64,000 nucleotides of DNA, from assembly GCF_002102155.1 (NCBI RefSeq), contig NZ_LQOU01000005.1:1-64000 (forward strand), in the 5' to 3' direction. The notes under the pieces were generated by a model, which made no database searches, was not told the origin of the DNA, and saw nothing but the letters and a program-made list of their open reading frames with translations. This stretch comes from Mycobacterium europaeum (GTDB taxonomy: Bacteria; Actinomycetota; Actinomycetes; Mycobacteriales; Mycobacteriaceae). Below, in pieces: positions 1 through 10,466 of the stretch (positions are counted from its first letter, which is position 1; the number at the start of each line of letters is the position of its first letter). Both the position numbers and the translations under genes were made by a program.

Positions 1-2404
1 CCGCCCGGCGCACGTACCCCAACCCCACCCCGGCCCCGGCCACGTACAGCTCACCCACCGCGCCCGCCGGCACCGGCCGCAACCACCCGTCCAGCACGAA
101 GAACGCCGCGCGCGCCACCGGCGACCCGATCGCCGGCGGCCCCGAGCCCGCCTCCAACGGCGCACTCTTGGCCACCCACATCGTGGTCTCGGTGGGCCCG
201 TAGACGTTGACCATCACCCGCCCGGGCGCCCAGCGGTCCACCACCGCCGCCGGGCAGGCCTCCGCCCCGACCACCAGCGCGGCCCCCAGACCCTGCGGTG
301 ACAACACCGCCACCGCAGACGGTGTCTGGGTCAACACCGAAACCCGCTGCTCGATCACCAACGCGTGCAGGTCATCCGGGCACCGCACCACCGCATCGGG
401 CACCATCACCAGCTGGCCCCCATGCAACAACGCGCCCCAGATCTCCCAGACGGAAAAGTCGAAGGCCAGGGAATGGCACTGCGACCACACCTGCCCGGCC
501 GCCAGCAACCCGTCACCGGCCAATGCCTCGAACAACTGCGTCACGTTGCGATGAGTGACCGCCACCCCTTTGGGCACGCCCGTCGTACCGGAGGTGTAGA
601 TCACGTGCGCCACGTCGTCGGCAGCCGGCCCCATCACCCCCGCGCTCGACTGGCGCTCGATCGCCGGATCATCAACCTCGACCACGGCTCCCGAAAAGCC
701 ATCCAACCGCGGCCGCAGGCCCGCGGAAACGATCACCGCCACCGGCGCGGCATCGGCGAGCATGAACCGCACCCGCTCCGCCGGCGACGCCGGGTCGATC
801 GGCACATAGGCAGCTCCCGCCTTGAGCACGCCCAGCACCGCGATCACGGTCTCCCCCGACCGCTCCACCAACAATCCGACATGCGTACCGCGATGCGCGC
901 CATGCCCGATCAGCCAGCGCGCCAAGCGATTCGACGCCTCGTCCACCTCCCGATAGGACCAGGACCGGCCACCGCACGACACCGCGGGAACGTCGGGCGC
1001 GCGAGCCGCCTGCACCGCGAACAACTCAGGAATCGACGCCGCCGCCGGGCCACCGGGGCCCAAGGCTGCCCGGTTGCCCCACCCGTCCAGGCGCGCACAC
1101 TCGGCCTCGTCGAGGACGTCGACGGACAGCAACCGTCGCGTCGTATCCGTGGTCAACGCCACCAACAGCCGCTCCAAGCGGCCCACCAGATAGGGGACGT
1201 CGAGGGTGGAGAACGGCTCCCAGGCGCCCGCGGTGCTGAGGAACAGCCGGTCGCCGTCGGTGGAAAAGATCAAACCGAAGCCACTCGCCTGCCCGGAGTT
1301 GGTGTAGGACGCGGAGGCGGTGACAGCGCCGAACGGCAGGGTGAAATCCGAGGGGACGAAATTCACGCTCACCCGTTCCGGCGGCCCCACCGGGCCGCGG
1401 GTTTTGCGCTCCAGCGATTGCACCGGAAACCGTTGGTGCTCAACCGCTTCCCGAACGCACTCGTCGACGTGTCGGCAGAACTCGGCGACCGTGAGCTCGG
1501 GCGAGACGCGTAACACCAGCGGCACCACACCGGCGACCATGCCGGGCAGGGTTTTCGACTCCGGGCGGACGCGCCTGTTGACCGGGAAGTCGAGGACCAC
1601 CTCCGAGCCGTCTGCGCTCCACCGGCGCACCAACAGCGCACACGCTGCCGTGACGATCGAGGTTTGGGACACTCCCCACACCTGTGCGAGCTTGTCGACC
1701 CGGCGAAGAATGCCGGCGTCCAGCGCGACCGGGGCGCACGGCCACGGATCGCGCTCCCCCGCGGCGCGCGGCGCCCGATGCGGGGCGGCGTCGTTCGCGG
1801 GAAGGTGCTGCGTCCAGTAGGCCTCGTCGTCCCGGTAATCGCCGGACGCTTCGTAGGCGGCCTCGCAGGCGATCAGATCCTGCAGCGAGCCGAATACGGC
1901 CGGAGGGACAGGCGCGGCGGAGACGATGGCCGAGTAGATGGAGGCGATGCGGTGCCCGACGAGTGCGACACCGGTTCCGTCGATGACGATGTGGTGGCAG
2001 CAGGCGAACAGGTGAAATTGGTCGGTGCGGGTCTGGAAGAGGGCGAACCGGAACAGCGGGCCCGTGAGCGGCATGGGAGTCCGCTGGATCGACAACGCCA
2101 TCCGCCGGGCTTCTGCGACGGCATCGTCCGAGCCGGTCAGGTCATGGAACGGGAGTTCAACGTCCGGGTAGTCGATCGCTCGTTGGAAGACCTCGCCGTC
2201 CGCCTCGATGAACGCGGCCCTGGCGGGTTCGGCTTCTTCGAGCGCTTGGCGGATCGCCCACTTCAGGGCGTCACGGTGAACCCTGCCGTCGATGGTGACG
2301 AAGAGGCCGATCTGCCACTCGGTGCCGGAATGGCCGGTCTCCTGCGCGAGCCATATGTCCAGTTGCCCGCGAGTAAGCGGAAGTGCCCGGTCACCAAGCT
2401 CCAT
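1..2404 (-). CDS. Third NRPS, N-terminal part (starter condensation + adenylation), truncated by window edge
   Basis: The frame is open from an ATG at 2404 (protein starts [18 protein letters not shown]) to the left edge, about 801 codons, so the C-terminus is not visible. Residues ~1-430 form a condensation domain with an intact HHIVIDG active site, closely related to the first C domain of Mps1. An adenylation domain follows, with the [10 protein letters not shown] region, an [12 protein letters not shown] core and YGPTETT, and the window ends just past the GELYVAG motif. A C domain at the very N-terminus suggests lipo-initiation, i.e. acylation of the first amino acid (inference). Specificity residues read by eye are D-F-W-T-V-G-V-M-W, which match neither the Phe, Thr nor Ala domains of Mps1/Mps2. 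It lies 415 bp downstream of mps2 behind a hairpin, so it probably has its own promoter. Start chosen by alignment with Mps1; an overlapping ATG in another frame just upstream opens only a short frame. Confidence 0.9.
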   Translation of the reverse strand, partial: MELGDRALPLTRGQLDIWLAQETGHSGTEWQIGLFVTIDGRVHRDALKWAIRQALEEAEPARAAFIEADGEVFQRAIDYPDVELPFHDLTGSDDAVAEARRMALSIQRTPMPLTGPLFRFALFQTRTDQFHLFACCHHIVIDGTGVALVGHRIASIYSAIVSAAPVPPAVFGSLQDLIACEAAYEASGDYRDDEAYWTQHLPANDAAPHRAPRAAGERDPWPCAPVALDAGILRRVDKLAQVWGVSQTSIVTAACALLVRRWSADGSEVVLDFPVNRRVRPESKTLPGMVAGVVPLVLRVSPELTVAEFCRHVDECVREAVEHQRFPVQSLERKTRGPVGPPERVSVNFVPSDFTLPFGAVTASASYTNSGQASGFGLIFSTDGDRLFLSTAGAWEPFSTLDVPYLVGRLERLLVALTTDTTRRLLSVDVLDEAECARLDGWGNRAALGPGGPAAASIPELFAVQAARAPDVPAVSCGGRSWSYREVDEASNRLARWLIGHGAHRGTHVGLLVERSGETVIAVLGVLKAGAAYVPIDPASPAERVRFMLADAAPVAVIVSAGLRPRLDGFSGAVVEVDDPAIERQSSAGVMGPAADDVAHVIYTSGTTGVPKGVAVTHRNVTQLFEALAGDGLLAAGQVWSQCHSLAFDFSVWEIWGALLHGGQLVMVPDAVVRCPDDLHALVIEQRVSVLTQTPSAVAVLSPQGLGAALVVGAEACPAAVVDRWAPGRVMVNVYGPTETTMWVAKSAPLEAGSGPPAIGSPVARAAFFVLDGWLRPVPAGAVGELYVAGAGVGLGYVRRA

Positions 2405-2657
2405 CCGACTTCCCAACCATAGGGTTCACCCTTGAAACCCCCGGTTGACGGCGCCGCTCGACCGAACTCCTCCGCAATGCCTGTTCGGTTCCGCTTGATG
2501 TAGTGCATACGGCGCGGTCCGTGCCCGGATCCTCGCCGCTGTCGCCGCTCGTCGCCGCTAAGAAGGCAGATCTGCTGCGGTCGCCATGGAGCGGGCGGAC
2601 GCACAGTATCTCCGTCAACTGAGTCGACATCAGTGCAACAGTCCGAAAGGTTAACGG

Positions 2658-2671
2658 ATGATCAAGATCAT
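2658..2671. promoter_or_regulatory. Short palindrome upstream of the third NRPS, possible operator
   Basis: ATGATC and GATCAT are perfect inverted arms separated by two bases. The site lies about 255 bp upstream of the third NRPS start on the minus strand, inside a non-coding spacer. Operator function is a guess based only on symmetry and place. Confidence 0.2.
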
Positions 2672-2774
2672 GCGCTAGTGGTTTCTAAAAAATGGCAGGA
2701 ACCTGTCAGGGATCAGGGGAATCCCATGCAAACGATACGAGAGGGATGTTTCTCACTCCGAAACCAACCATACG

Positions 2775-2806
2775 ATTTGGGGCGACCCTGGCGGGCCGCC
2801 CCAAAT
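2775..2806 (-). terminator. Hairpin terminator after mps2
   Basis: A perfect 10-bp inverted repeat (ATTTGGGGCG / CGCCCCAAAT) with a 12-nt loop begins 14 bp past the mps2 stop codon. There is no U-tract, as is common for mycobacterial intrinsic terminators. It probably ends the mbtH-mps1-mps2 transcript and separates it from the next NRPS gene. Confidence 0.6.
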
Positions 2807-2819
2807 GCAGGGATGCGGA

Positions 2820-5800
2820 TCAGAGCAGACCGAGCAGCTGCAGGTCGGTGACGTATTTGACGATCACCGCCGGCGTGATGTGCGGGATGTCGTTGTCGGC
2901 GCCGATCTTGGCTTCCTGCACCGCGGCGCGGAAGCGGTCGGTCGGGGCGAACGACCCGCGGGCCGGCTCCGGCGCCTGCAGCTGGTTGTACCCCGGGACC
3001 TGCAGCATCTGCAGGACCGAGTGCTTGCGCTGGTGTTCCGGCAGTTCGCGCAGGGCGGCCTCGAAGCGCTGCAGCCACTCGCCGAAGTCGTCGATCCGTT
3101 CGATCGGATAGCCCGCCTCGATCAGCCAGTCGACGTACTCGTCGATGCCGACGCCGTCGTCGTGCGGGTTCATCACGTGATAGGTCTCGAACCCCTCTAT
3201 CACCTGGGCACCCAGCGTGGTAACCGCCTCGGCGACGAACTCCACCGGCAGCGCATCGAAGTGCGCACGCTGCCGATTGCCCTCGGCGTCCAGCTGGTAG
3301 AACGAGCGCGGCGCGATGCCGGTGGCCACCAGGCTCAGCACCATCCGGGTGAACATGTCCGACAGGTTGAACTGGCCGGCGTAGCTGGTGTCGGACAGGA
3401 TCATGTCGGAGCGGAACACCGAGACCGGCAGGCCGCACAGGTCGTGGGCCTCGCGCAGCAGCACCTCGCCGGCCCACTTGCTGTTGCCGTAGCCGTTGGC
3501 GTAGCTGCCGTCGATCTTGCGGATGGGGCTGATGACCCGGATGTCGGCGTCCTCGGTGAACGCCGCCGGGTCGATCTGGCGGCCCACGTCGGAGGTCGAC
3601 ACATAGGCGTAGGGCTTCACCTTGCTGGTCAACGCCACCCGGATCAGCTCGGCGGTGCCCGCGACGTTCGGCCCGAACAGCTCGCTGTAGGGCAACACAC
3701 CGTTGACCAGAGCCGCCGAGTCCACGATCAGGTCGACAGTGTCGGCCAACCGCTGCCACGTCCGCTCGTCCAGGCCAAGATTCGCCGCGCCCTTGTCCCC
3801 CGCGATCACCTCCAAGTGATCGGCGGCCAGATCCTGGAAATACCGCAACAACTTCGGATCACCGCTGTCGAAGGTCTTCTCCAGCCGCTGACGGGCCTCC
3901 TCGTCCGAGCCCGCCCGCACCAGACAGATCAGCCTGCCGTCCACCAACTCCAGCTGCTCGAGCCACTGCAACACCAGATAACGCCCCAGGAAACCGGTCG
4001 CCCCGGTCAACAACACCGTGCGCACCTGCGAACTCGGCCCGGGCAACGCCGGCGCGGTCCCCAGCGTCGCGGCGTCGATGAAGTTCTCCAGCTTCAGATC
4101 GCTCGCGTAGATCTGGGTGGCGTCGCGGCCGTGCACCGACGCGAAGCTGGCCGCCCCGCCCTCGGCTTCGTCGGCGCCGCTGGCGTCGTGCTCCGCCCGG
4201 TGGCCGAGGCGCCGCACCGACGGTGCCTCGAACAAGGTGCGCACCGAGAGGTTGGCGTCGAGGGCCGTGTTGATCTCGGCGATCACCCGCATGGCGGACA
4301 GCGAGTCGCCGCCGAGGTCGAAGAACGAATCTTCCACCGAAACCCGCTGCAGCCCAAGGACGTTCGCGTAGATGTCGGCCAGGGTCTCTTCCACGGGCGT
4401 GGCCGGGGCCCGGTATTCACCGCCGGTCTTCTGGTACTCGGGCGCGGGCAGCGCCCGCTTGTCGAGCTTGCCGTTGACGGTCAGCGGCAGCGCGTCCAGC
4501 ACCACCACCGCAACGGGCACCATGTACGCGGGCAGCCGCTCGCCCAACCGGGCCCGGATGTCGGCCGGGTCGGCGGTGCCGGTGATGTAGCCCACCAGGC
4601 GCTTGTCGCCGGGGCGGTCCTCGCGGGCGATCACCGCAGCCTGCTCGACGCCGTCCAAACCGGCCAGAGCCGTTTGGATTTCGCCGAGCTCGATGCGGTA
4701 GCCCCGGATCTTGACCTGCTCGTCGACCCGTCCCAGGTACTGCAGCTGGCCGTCGGCGCCCCAGCGCACCAGGTCCCCGGTGCGATACATGCGCTGCCCG
4801 GGCGGACCGAACGGGCACGCCACGAACCGCGAGGCCGTCAGGCCCGAGCGGCGCACATACCCGGAGGCCACACCGCGACCGGCGATATAGAGTTCGCCGA
4901 CGACGCCCTGCGGCGCGGGCCGCAGCCAGCGATCCAGCACGAACAGCGCCGCCCCCGGCACCGGGCTGCCGATGGGCGCCCCCGTGTCCGGGTTCAGCCG
5001 CGCGCTCATCGCCGCGTAGACCGTGCCTTCGGTGGGGCCGTAGGCGTTGATCATCACCCGGCCCGGCGCCCACCGCTCGACCACCTCGGGCGGGCAGGCC
5101 TCACCGGCCACCACCAGCGCCGTCGCGTCCAGCCCCTCGGGCGAGAGCATGCCCACCGCCGACGGGGTCTGGCTGAGCACCGTCACGTTCTCCGCGACCA
5201 GCAAGGCGTGCAGGTCCTTCGGGGACCCGGCCACGGACTCGGGCACCACGACCAGCCGCCCGCCGTGCAACAGCGCGCCGAAGATCTCGTGGACAGAGAC
5301 GTCGAACACCAGGGAATGCCACTGCGCCCAGACACCCGGGTCGGGCAGGTCAGCGTGCAGCTTCTCCAGCAGCTGGGTGGCGTTGTGGTGGGTGACCGCC
5401 ACGCCCTTCGGGACGCCCGTGGTGCCCGAGGTGTAGATCAGGTACGCGATGTCCTGGGCCGTCGGCGCGGGTAGCGCCGTGGCGGGCTGGGCATCCACCG
5501 ACGGGTCGTTGACGTCGATGACCAGCAGATCGGAGCCGTCCAGCCGCGACCGCAGGTCGGCGGTGGTGACCGCCGCGACCGGCGCGGCGTCGGCGAGCAG
5601 GAACTCGATCCGCGCCGCCGGGACCGCCGGGTCGATCGGCAGGTAGGCCGCCCCGGTCTTGAGCACCGCCAGGATCGAGATGATCGCCTCGGCCGACCGG
5701 GGGAACAGCAGCGCGACGCTTTCGCCCGGGCCCGCGCCGTGCCCGGCGAGCAGGTGGGCCAACCGGTTGGCGGCCTCGTCGAGCTCGCGGTAGGTCAGCG

Positions 5801-8800
5801 TGCGGCCCTCGAACGTCAGCGCCGGAGCCTCCGGAACGCGGGCGACCTGCCTGGCGAACAGGGCCGGGATCGACTTCGCCGCCCGCACGGGCGCGGTCAG
5901 CACCGCCCGGTTGCCCCACTCGTCGAGGCGGGCGCGCTCGCCGCCGTCCAGCACATCCATCGCCGAGAGCCGCTGGCTGGAGTCGGCGGTCATGGCCCCC
6001 AGCACCCGCTGGAACCGCTCGATCAGCGACTCGATGCCGGCGGTGTCGAACACGCTGGTGTCGAACTCGACCCGCAGGCCCAGCTCCCGGCCCGGGAGCG
6101 CCATGACCGAGAGCGGGTAGTGGTTGTATTCGCGGTTGGTGACGTCGGTGATCGCCAGCTCATGGAAGCCGAGCGGCACGCTGGTGTCGATCGGGTAGTT
6201 CTCGTACAGGAACAGCGTGTCGAACAACAGGTCGTGGCCCGTGACGCGGTGAATCTCGTTCAGCGCCAGGTGCTCGTGCTCGATCGTGTCGTTGTGGGCG
6301 CGCTGCAGCTGTTGCAGCAGCTCGGCCACGGTGGTGCCGGCGGTGACGTGGGCGCGCACCGGCACGGTGTTGATCAGCAGGCCCACCATCGACTCGGCGC
6401 CGACCAGGTCGGCGGGCCGGCCGGACACCGCGGTGCCGAAGGCCACGTCGTGCTGGCCGGTCAGCCGCATCAGCAGCTGGGCCCAGGCCGCCTGCAGCAC
6501 CGTGTTGATCGTGGTGTGGCAGGAGCGGGCCAGCTCGCCCAGCGCGCGCGTCGTCTCCGCGGGCAGCCGGTAGGACTCGACGCTGCGCCGCCCCACGGCC
6601 AGCCGGGCCGGCGGACCGACCAACGTGGGGGTGTCGAAGCCGGCCATCACCTCGGCCCACGCCGCCCGGGCGGCCGTGCGGTCCTGCGCCGTGAGCCAGG
6701 TCAGGTAGCTGCGGTACGTCGCGGGCGCGGGCAGCCGTTCGCCGTAGTAGCTGGTCAGGATCTCCCGCAGCATGATCGGCAGCGACCACCCGTCCATCAC
6801 GATGTGGTGGTTGGTCAGCACGAATCGGTGCCGGTTGTCGGCGGTGCGGATCAGCGCGGCCCGGAAGGCCGGCCGGTGGGCGAGGTCGCTGACCGCGGCG
6901 CGCTCGGCGGCGCAGAGCTGTTCGATCTTGTCCTCGGGGTCGAGGTCTTCCGCGCCGAGCTGGACGTAGCGCCATGCCATCACCGGGTCGGCCGGAATGA
7001 CCTGAACCGGCTCGCCGAACTGGGGGCAGAACCGGGCCGCCAGGTTGGGGTGCCGGTCGACGACGGTGTGGACGGCCTCGCGCAACCGGTGCGGGTCGAG
7101 GTCGCCGGTCACGGTGATGCCGAGCTGTACCGCATACACGTCGTCGCCGGGGTCGTGCGCGAAGCTGGCGTGGAAGAGCAGCCCCTGCTGCAGCGGGGTC
7201 AACGGCAACACGTCGGCGACCGCGTACTGCTGGCACAGGTCGTCCAGCTGCTGCTGGGTCAACCGGGCCGGGGCGACGTCCGACGGGGTCAGCCCGCCGC
7301 CGCCGCTACGGACGTGCGCGCAGATCCCGGCAAGGGCCTCGAACCACAGCTGGCTCAACCGGCTGACCTGCTCGTGGTCCAGCGCCGAGGGCGCCCACGT
7401 CCAGTTGGCCTGCAGGTGGGGGCCGGCCTCGGTGTCCATGGTTCCGGCGTTGAGGTCGACGGTGTGCATCAACGGCATCGGCAGCGCCGCGCTGGCGGCG
7501 CCGGTGAACGACAGGCTGTCCTGGCTGATCCGCCACATCTCGCCGGGCAGATCGGCGGCCGCACCCAGGCGGCCCAGGTAGTTGAACCCGATCACCGGGT
7601 CGGACCCGTCCAGGTCCACCTCGGCGTTCATGTACCGCAGCAACCCGTAGGTCAGCGGGTCGGGCAGGGCGCGCAGCTGCTCCTTGGCCTTCTTGACCAG
7701 CATGCCGAGCGCGGGGTCGCCGGCCATCACCTGCGCCCAGTCCAGTTCGCCGACGGTCAGCGCGACGGGGTACTTGGTGGTGAACCAGCCCACGGTGCGC
7801 GACAGGTCGACGTGCGGGCCCAGTTCCTCGTGGCGGCCGTGGCCCTCCACGTCGATGCCGATCGGCGCGCCGGTGCCCACGAACCGCGCCCACGCCAACC
7901 CGAACGCGATCAGCAGGATGTCCTGCACGCCGGCGTGGAACGCCGCGGGCACCTCAGCCAGCAGCATCCGGGTGGTGTCGACGTCCAGCGACACCGACAG
8001 CTGCTTGGCCGTCTCGTACGTGTCGACGTCGGGGCGCACCGCCGGCAACAGCGCCGGGGTCGCCGCCACCTCCCGCCACGCGTCGGCCTGGGCGACGACC
8101 TCGGCGCGCTGGGCGTGCTCCTCCAGCATCGCCGACCACCGGGCGAACGACGTCCCGCCCACCGGCAACGCCACCGGCTGGCCGCTGTGATGCTGCGCCC
8201 AGGCGATGTTCAAGTCTTCCAACAGGATTCGCCACGAAACCCCGTCGACGGCCAGGTGGTGAATGATCAACGCCAGCTGGGCCGTGGATTCGGCCCACAC
8301 GGCGCGCAGCATGATCCCCGCCGCGGGGTTCAGCTGCGAGCGCGCGGCCACCAGCGTCGCGTCGGACAACGCGTCGACGATGTGCATGCACGCGTCGGCC
8401 TCGACCGCGCCGACCTCGGGCGCGTCCAGCGACCAGCCGCCGGCGCCGTCGTCGTCGACGCGCATCCGCAGGGTGGCGTGGCGGTCCAGCAGCGACTGGA
8501 GCACCACCCGGACGTCGTCACTGGTGACCCCCGCCGGGGCCTGCACCACCATGGTCTGGTTGAACTGGTCGGTGGGGCCGTCGACCTGCTGGAGCCAGCG
8601 CATGATCGGGATCGCGACCACCGGGCCGATGCCCTCGTCGACCACGTCGTCGTCGGAGGCCACGCCGGCCACCCGGGCCAGCCGGGCCACCGTCTGCTCG
8701 ACGAAGACGTCGCGCGGGCGGCACACCACACCGGCCGCGCGGGCGCGGGCCACCACCTGCATCGACAGGATGCTGTCCCCGCCGAGGTCGAAGAACGAGT

Positions 8801-10466
8801 CGTCGACGCCCACCCGCTCCAGGCCAAGGACCTGGGCGTAGATGGCGGCCAGCGTCTCTTCGACGGCCGTGGTCGGGGCGCGGTATTCACCGGTCGTCTT
8901 CTGGTATTCGGGGGCAGGCAGGGCCCGCTTGTCGAGCTTGCCGTTGACGGTCAACGGCAGCGCGTCCAGCACCACCACCGCGGCGGGCACCATGTAGGCC
9001 GGCAGCCGCTCCCCGAGCCGGGCGCGGACCTCGGCCGGGTCGGCGGTGCCGGTGATGTAGCCGACCAGCCGCTTGTCGCCGGGGCGGTCCTCGCGGGCGA
9101 TCACCGCCGCCTGCTCCACGCCGTCCAGCGCCGCGAGCGCCGTCTGGATTTCGCCGAGCTCGATGCGGTAGCCGCGGATCTTGACCTGCTCGTCGGCGCG
9201 CCCCAGGTACTGCAGCTGGCCGTCGACGCCCCAGCGCACCAGGTCGCCGGTGCGATACATCCGCGTCCCCGGCGCCCCGAACGGGCACGCGATGAAGCGC
9301 GACGCCGTCAGACCCGCCCGGCGCACGTAGCCGGAGGCCACGCCGCGACCGGCGATGTACAGCTCGCCGACGACGCCCTCGGGTGCGGGCCGCAACCACT
9401 TGTCCAGCACGAACAGCGCCGCCCCGGGCACGGGCGAGCCGATCGTCGGCGCCCCCGACTCGGCGCTCAGCGGCGCGCTCATCGACGCGTACACCGTGCC
9501 CTCGGTCGGGCCGTAGGCGTTGATCATCACGCGTCCCGGCGCCCACCGGTCCACCACCTCGGCCGGGCAGGCCTCGCCCGCCACGATCAGCGCCGTCGAG
9601 TCCAGGCCGTCCGGCGACAGCATCCCCACCGCCGACGGGGTCTGGCACAACACGGTGACCTTCTCGGCGACCAGCAGCGCGTGCAGGTCGTCCGGGAAGC
9701 CGGCCACCGACTCGGGCACCACGACCAGGCGCCCGCCGTGCAACAGCGGGCCCCAGATCTCCCACACCGACACGTCGAACACCAGCGAATGCCACTGCGA
9801 CCAGACACCGGCCTGCGGCAGGTCGGCGGGCAGCTTCTTCAGCAACTGAGTGACGTTCTGGTGGGTGACCGCCACGCCCTTGGGCGTTCCGGTCGTCCCC
9901 GAGGTGTAGATCATGTACGCGATGTCCTCGGGGGCCGGGCCCGGCAGCCCCGAGCTGGACTGTTCGGCCACCGCGGGGTCGTCGACCTCGACGACCAGTA
10001 AGTCGAACCCGTCCAGGCGCGGCCGCAGCTCGGCCGTTGTCACCGCGGCGACCGGGGCCGCGTCGCCGAGCATGAATTCCATCCGTGCGGCCGGGACCGC
10101 CGGGTCGATCGGCAGGTAGGCCGCCCCGGTCTTGAGCACCGCCAGGATGGACACGATCGCCTCGGCCGACCGCGACTGGAGCAGCGCCACGCACGCGCCC
10201 GGACCCGCGCCGTGATCAGCCAGCAGGTGCGCGAGCCGGTTCGCGGCCTCGTCGAGCTCGCGGTAGGTCAGCGTGCGGCCTTCGAACGTCAGCGCCGGCG
10301 CCTCGGGGACACGCGCGACCTGCTTGGCGAACAATGCCGGAATCGAGACAGCGCCCGTCACCGGTGCGGTCAGTACCGCCCGGTTGCCCCACTCGTCGAG
10401 GCGGTCGTGCTCGCCGCCATCCAGCAAGTCGATCGACAACAATCGCCGCCCTGCGCCGACGGTCAT
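2820..10466 (-). CDS. mps2: Mps2: GPL non-ribosomal peptide synthetase, D-Ala and L-alaninol modules with terminal reductase
   Basis: A 2548-aa NRPS that adds the last two residues of the GPL tetrapeptide and releases it as an alcohol. Approximate order: A (core ~187), carrier domain with FDLGGDS (~560), epimerase with HHLAVDG (~735), C with HHIVMDG (~1220), A (~1675), carrier domain (~2050), and a thioester-reductase domain from ~2150 with [12 protein letters not shown] and a YxxxK-type NSKWAGE. The two A domains are very alike (D-V-W-C-I-A-A-V-Y and D-V-H-S-V-A-A-V-Y by eye), as expected for Ala then alaninol. It has no N-terminal C domain because that C domain ends Mps1. Its ATG overlaps the mps1 stop (ATGA), implying translational coupling. 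The frame stays open further upstream, but that stretch lies within mps1. Orthologues are called Mps2 in M. smegmatis and PstB in M. avium. Confidence 0.95.
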   Translation of the reverse strand: MTVGAGRRLLSIDLLDGGEHDRLDEWGNRAVLTAPVTGAVSIPALFAKQVARVPEAPALTFEGRTLTYRELDEAANRLAHLLADHGAGPGACVALLQSRSAEAIVSILAVLKTGAAYLPIDPAVPAARMEFMLGDAAPVAAVTTAELRPRLDGFDLLVVEVDDPAVAEQSSSGLPGPAPEDIAYMIYTSGTTGTPKGVAVTHQNVTQLLKKLPADLPQAGVWSQWHSLVFDVSVWEIWGPLLHGGRLVVVPESVAGFPDDLHALLVAEKVTVLCQTPSAVGMLSPDGLDSTALIVAGEACPAEVVDRWAPGRVMINAYGPTEGTVYASMSAPLSAESGAPTIGSPVPGAALFVLDKWLRPAPEGVVGELYIAGRGVASGYVRRAGLTASRFIACPFGAPGTRMYRTGDLVRWGVDGQLQYLGRADEQVKIRGYRIELGEIQTALAALDGVEQAAVIAREDRPGDKRLVGYITGTADPAEVRARLGERLPAYMVPAAVVVLDALPLTVNGKLDKRALPAPEYQKTTGEYRAPTTAVEETLAAIYAQVLGLERVGVDDSFFDLGGDSILSMQVVARARAAGVVCRPRDVFVEQTVARLARVAGVASDDDVVDEGIGPVVAIPIMRWLQQVDGPTDQFNQTMVVQAPAGVTSDDVRVVLQSLLDRHATLRMRVDDDGAGGWSLDAPEVGAVEADACMHIVDALSDATLVAARSQLNPAAGIMLRAVWAESTAQLALIIHHLAVDGVSWRILLEDLNIAWAQHHSGQPVALPVGGTSFARWSAMLEEHAQRAEVVAQADAWREVAATPALLPAVRPDVDTYETAKQLSVSLDVDTTRMLLAEVPAAFHAGVQDILLIAFGLAWARFVGTGAPIGIDVEGHGRHEELGPHVDLSRTVGWFTTKYPVALTVGELDWAQVMAGDPALGMLVKKAKEQLRALPDPLTYGLLRYMNAEVDLDGSDPVIGFNYLGRLGAAADLPGEMWRISQDSLSFTGAASAALPMPLMHTVDLNAGTMDTEAGPHLQANWTWAPSALDHEQVSRLSQLWFEALAGICAHVRSGGGGLTPSDVAPARLTQQQLDDLCQQYAVADVLPLTPLQQGLLFHASFAHDPGDDVYAVQLGITVTGDLDPHRLREAVHTVVDRHPNLAARFCPQFGEPVQVIPADPVMAWRYVQLGAEDLDPEDKIEQLCAAERAAVSDLAHRPAFRAALIRTADNRHRFVLTNHHIVMDGWSLPIMLREILTSYYGERLPAPATYRSYLTWLTAQDRTAARAAWAEVMAGFDTPTLVGPPARLAVGRRSVESYRLPAETTRALGELARSCHTTINTVLQAAWAQLLMRLTGQHDVAFGTAVSGRPADLVGAESMVGLLINTVPVRAHVTAGTTVAELLQQLQRAHNDTIEHEHLALNEIHRVTGHDLLFDTLFLYENYPIDTSVPLGFHELAITDVTNREYNHYPLSVMALPGRELGLRVEFDTSVFDTAGIESLIERFQRVLGAMTADSSQRLSAMDVLDGGERARLDEWGNRAVLTAPVRAAKSIPALFARQVARVPEAPALTFEGRTLTYRELDEAANRLAHLLAGHGAGPGESVALLFPRSAEAIISILAVLKTGAAYLPIDPAVPAARIEFLLADAAPVAAVTTADLRSRLDGSDLLVIDVNDPSVDAQPATALPAPTAQDIAYLIYTSGTTGVPKGVAVTHHNATQLLEKLHADLPDPGVWAQWHSLVFDVSVHEIFGALLHGGRLVVVPESVAGSPKDLHALLVAENVTVLSQTPSAVGMLSPEGLDATALVVAGEACPPEVVERWAPGRVMINAYGPTEGTVYAAMSARLNPDTGAPIGSPVPGAALFVLDRWLRPAPQGVVGELYIAGRGVASGYVRRSGLTASRFVACPFGPPGQRMYRTGDLVRWGADGQLQYLGRVDEQVKIRGYRIELGEIQTALAGLDGVEQAAVIAREDRPGDKRLVGYITGTADPADIRARLGERLPAYMVPVAVVVLDALPLTVNGKLDKRALPAPEYQKTGGEYRAPATPVEETLADIYANVLGLQRVSVEDSFFDLGGDSLSAMRVIAEINTALDANLSVRTLFEAPSVRRLGHRAEHDASGADEAEGGAASFASVHGRDATQIYASDLKLENFIDAATLGTAPALPGPSSQVRTVLLTGATGFLGRYLVLQWLEQLELVDGRLICLVRAGSDEEARQRLEKTFDSGDPKLLRYFQDLAADHLEVIAGDKGAANLGLDERTWQRLADTVDLIVDSAALVNGVLPYSELFGPNVAGTAELIRVALTSKVKPYAYVSTSDVGRQIDPAAFTEDADIRVISPIRKIDGSYANGYGNSKWAGEVLLREAHDLCGLPVSVFRSDMILSDTSYAGQFNLSDMFTRMVLSLVATGIAPRSFYQLDAEGNRQRAHFDALPVEFVAEAVTTLGAQVIEGFETYHVMNPHDDGVGIDEYVDWLIEAGYPIERIDDFGEWLQRFEAALRELPEHQRKHSVLQMLQVPGYNQLQAPEPARGSFAPTDRFRAAVQEAKIGADNDIPHITPAVIVKYVTDLQLLGLL

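Larger units (their letters stand above)
2405..2819. other. Intergenic region between mps2 and the third NRPS
   Basis: About 415 bp without a credible gene; the small frames on either strand have no recognisable product. It contains the hairpin at 2775-2806 just after the mps2 stop and a 6+6 bp palindrome at 2658-2671. It is less GC-rich than either flanking NRPS gene. It probably holds the terminator of the mbtH-mps1-mps2 unit and the promoter of the downstream NRPS, but no convincing -35/-10 pair was identified. Confidence 0.6.
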
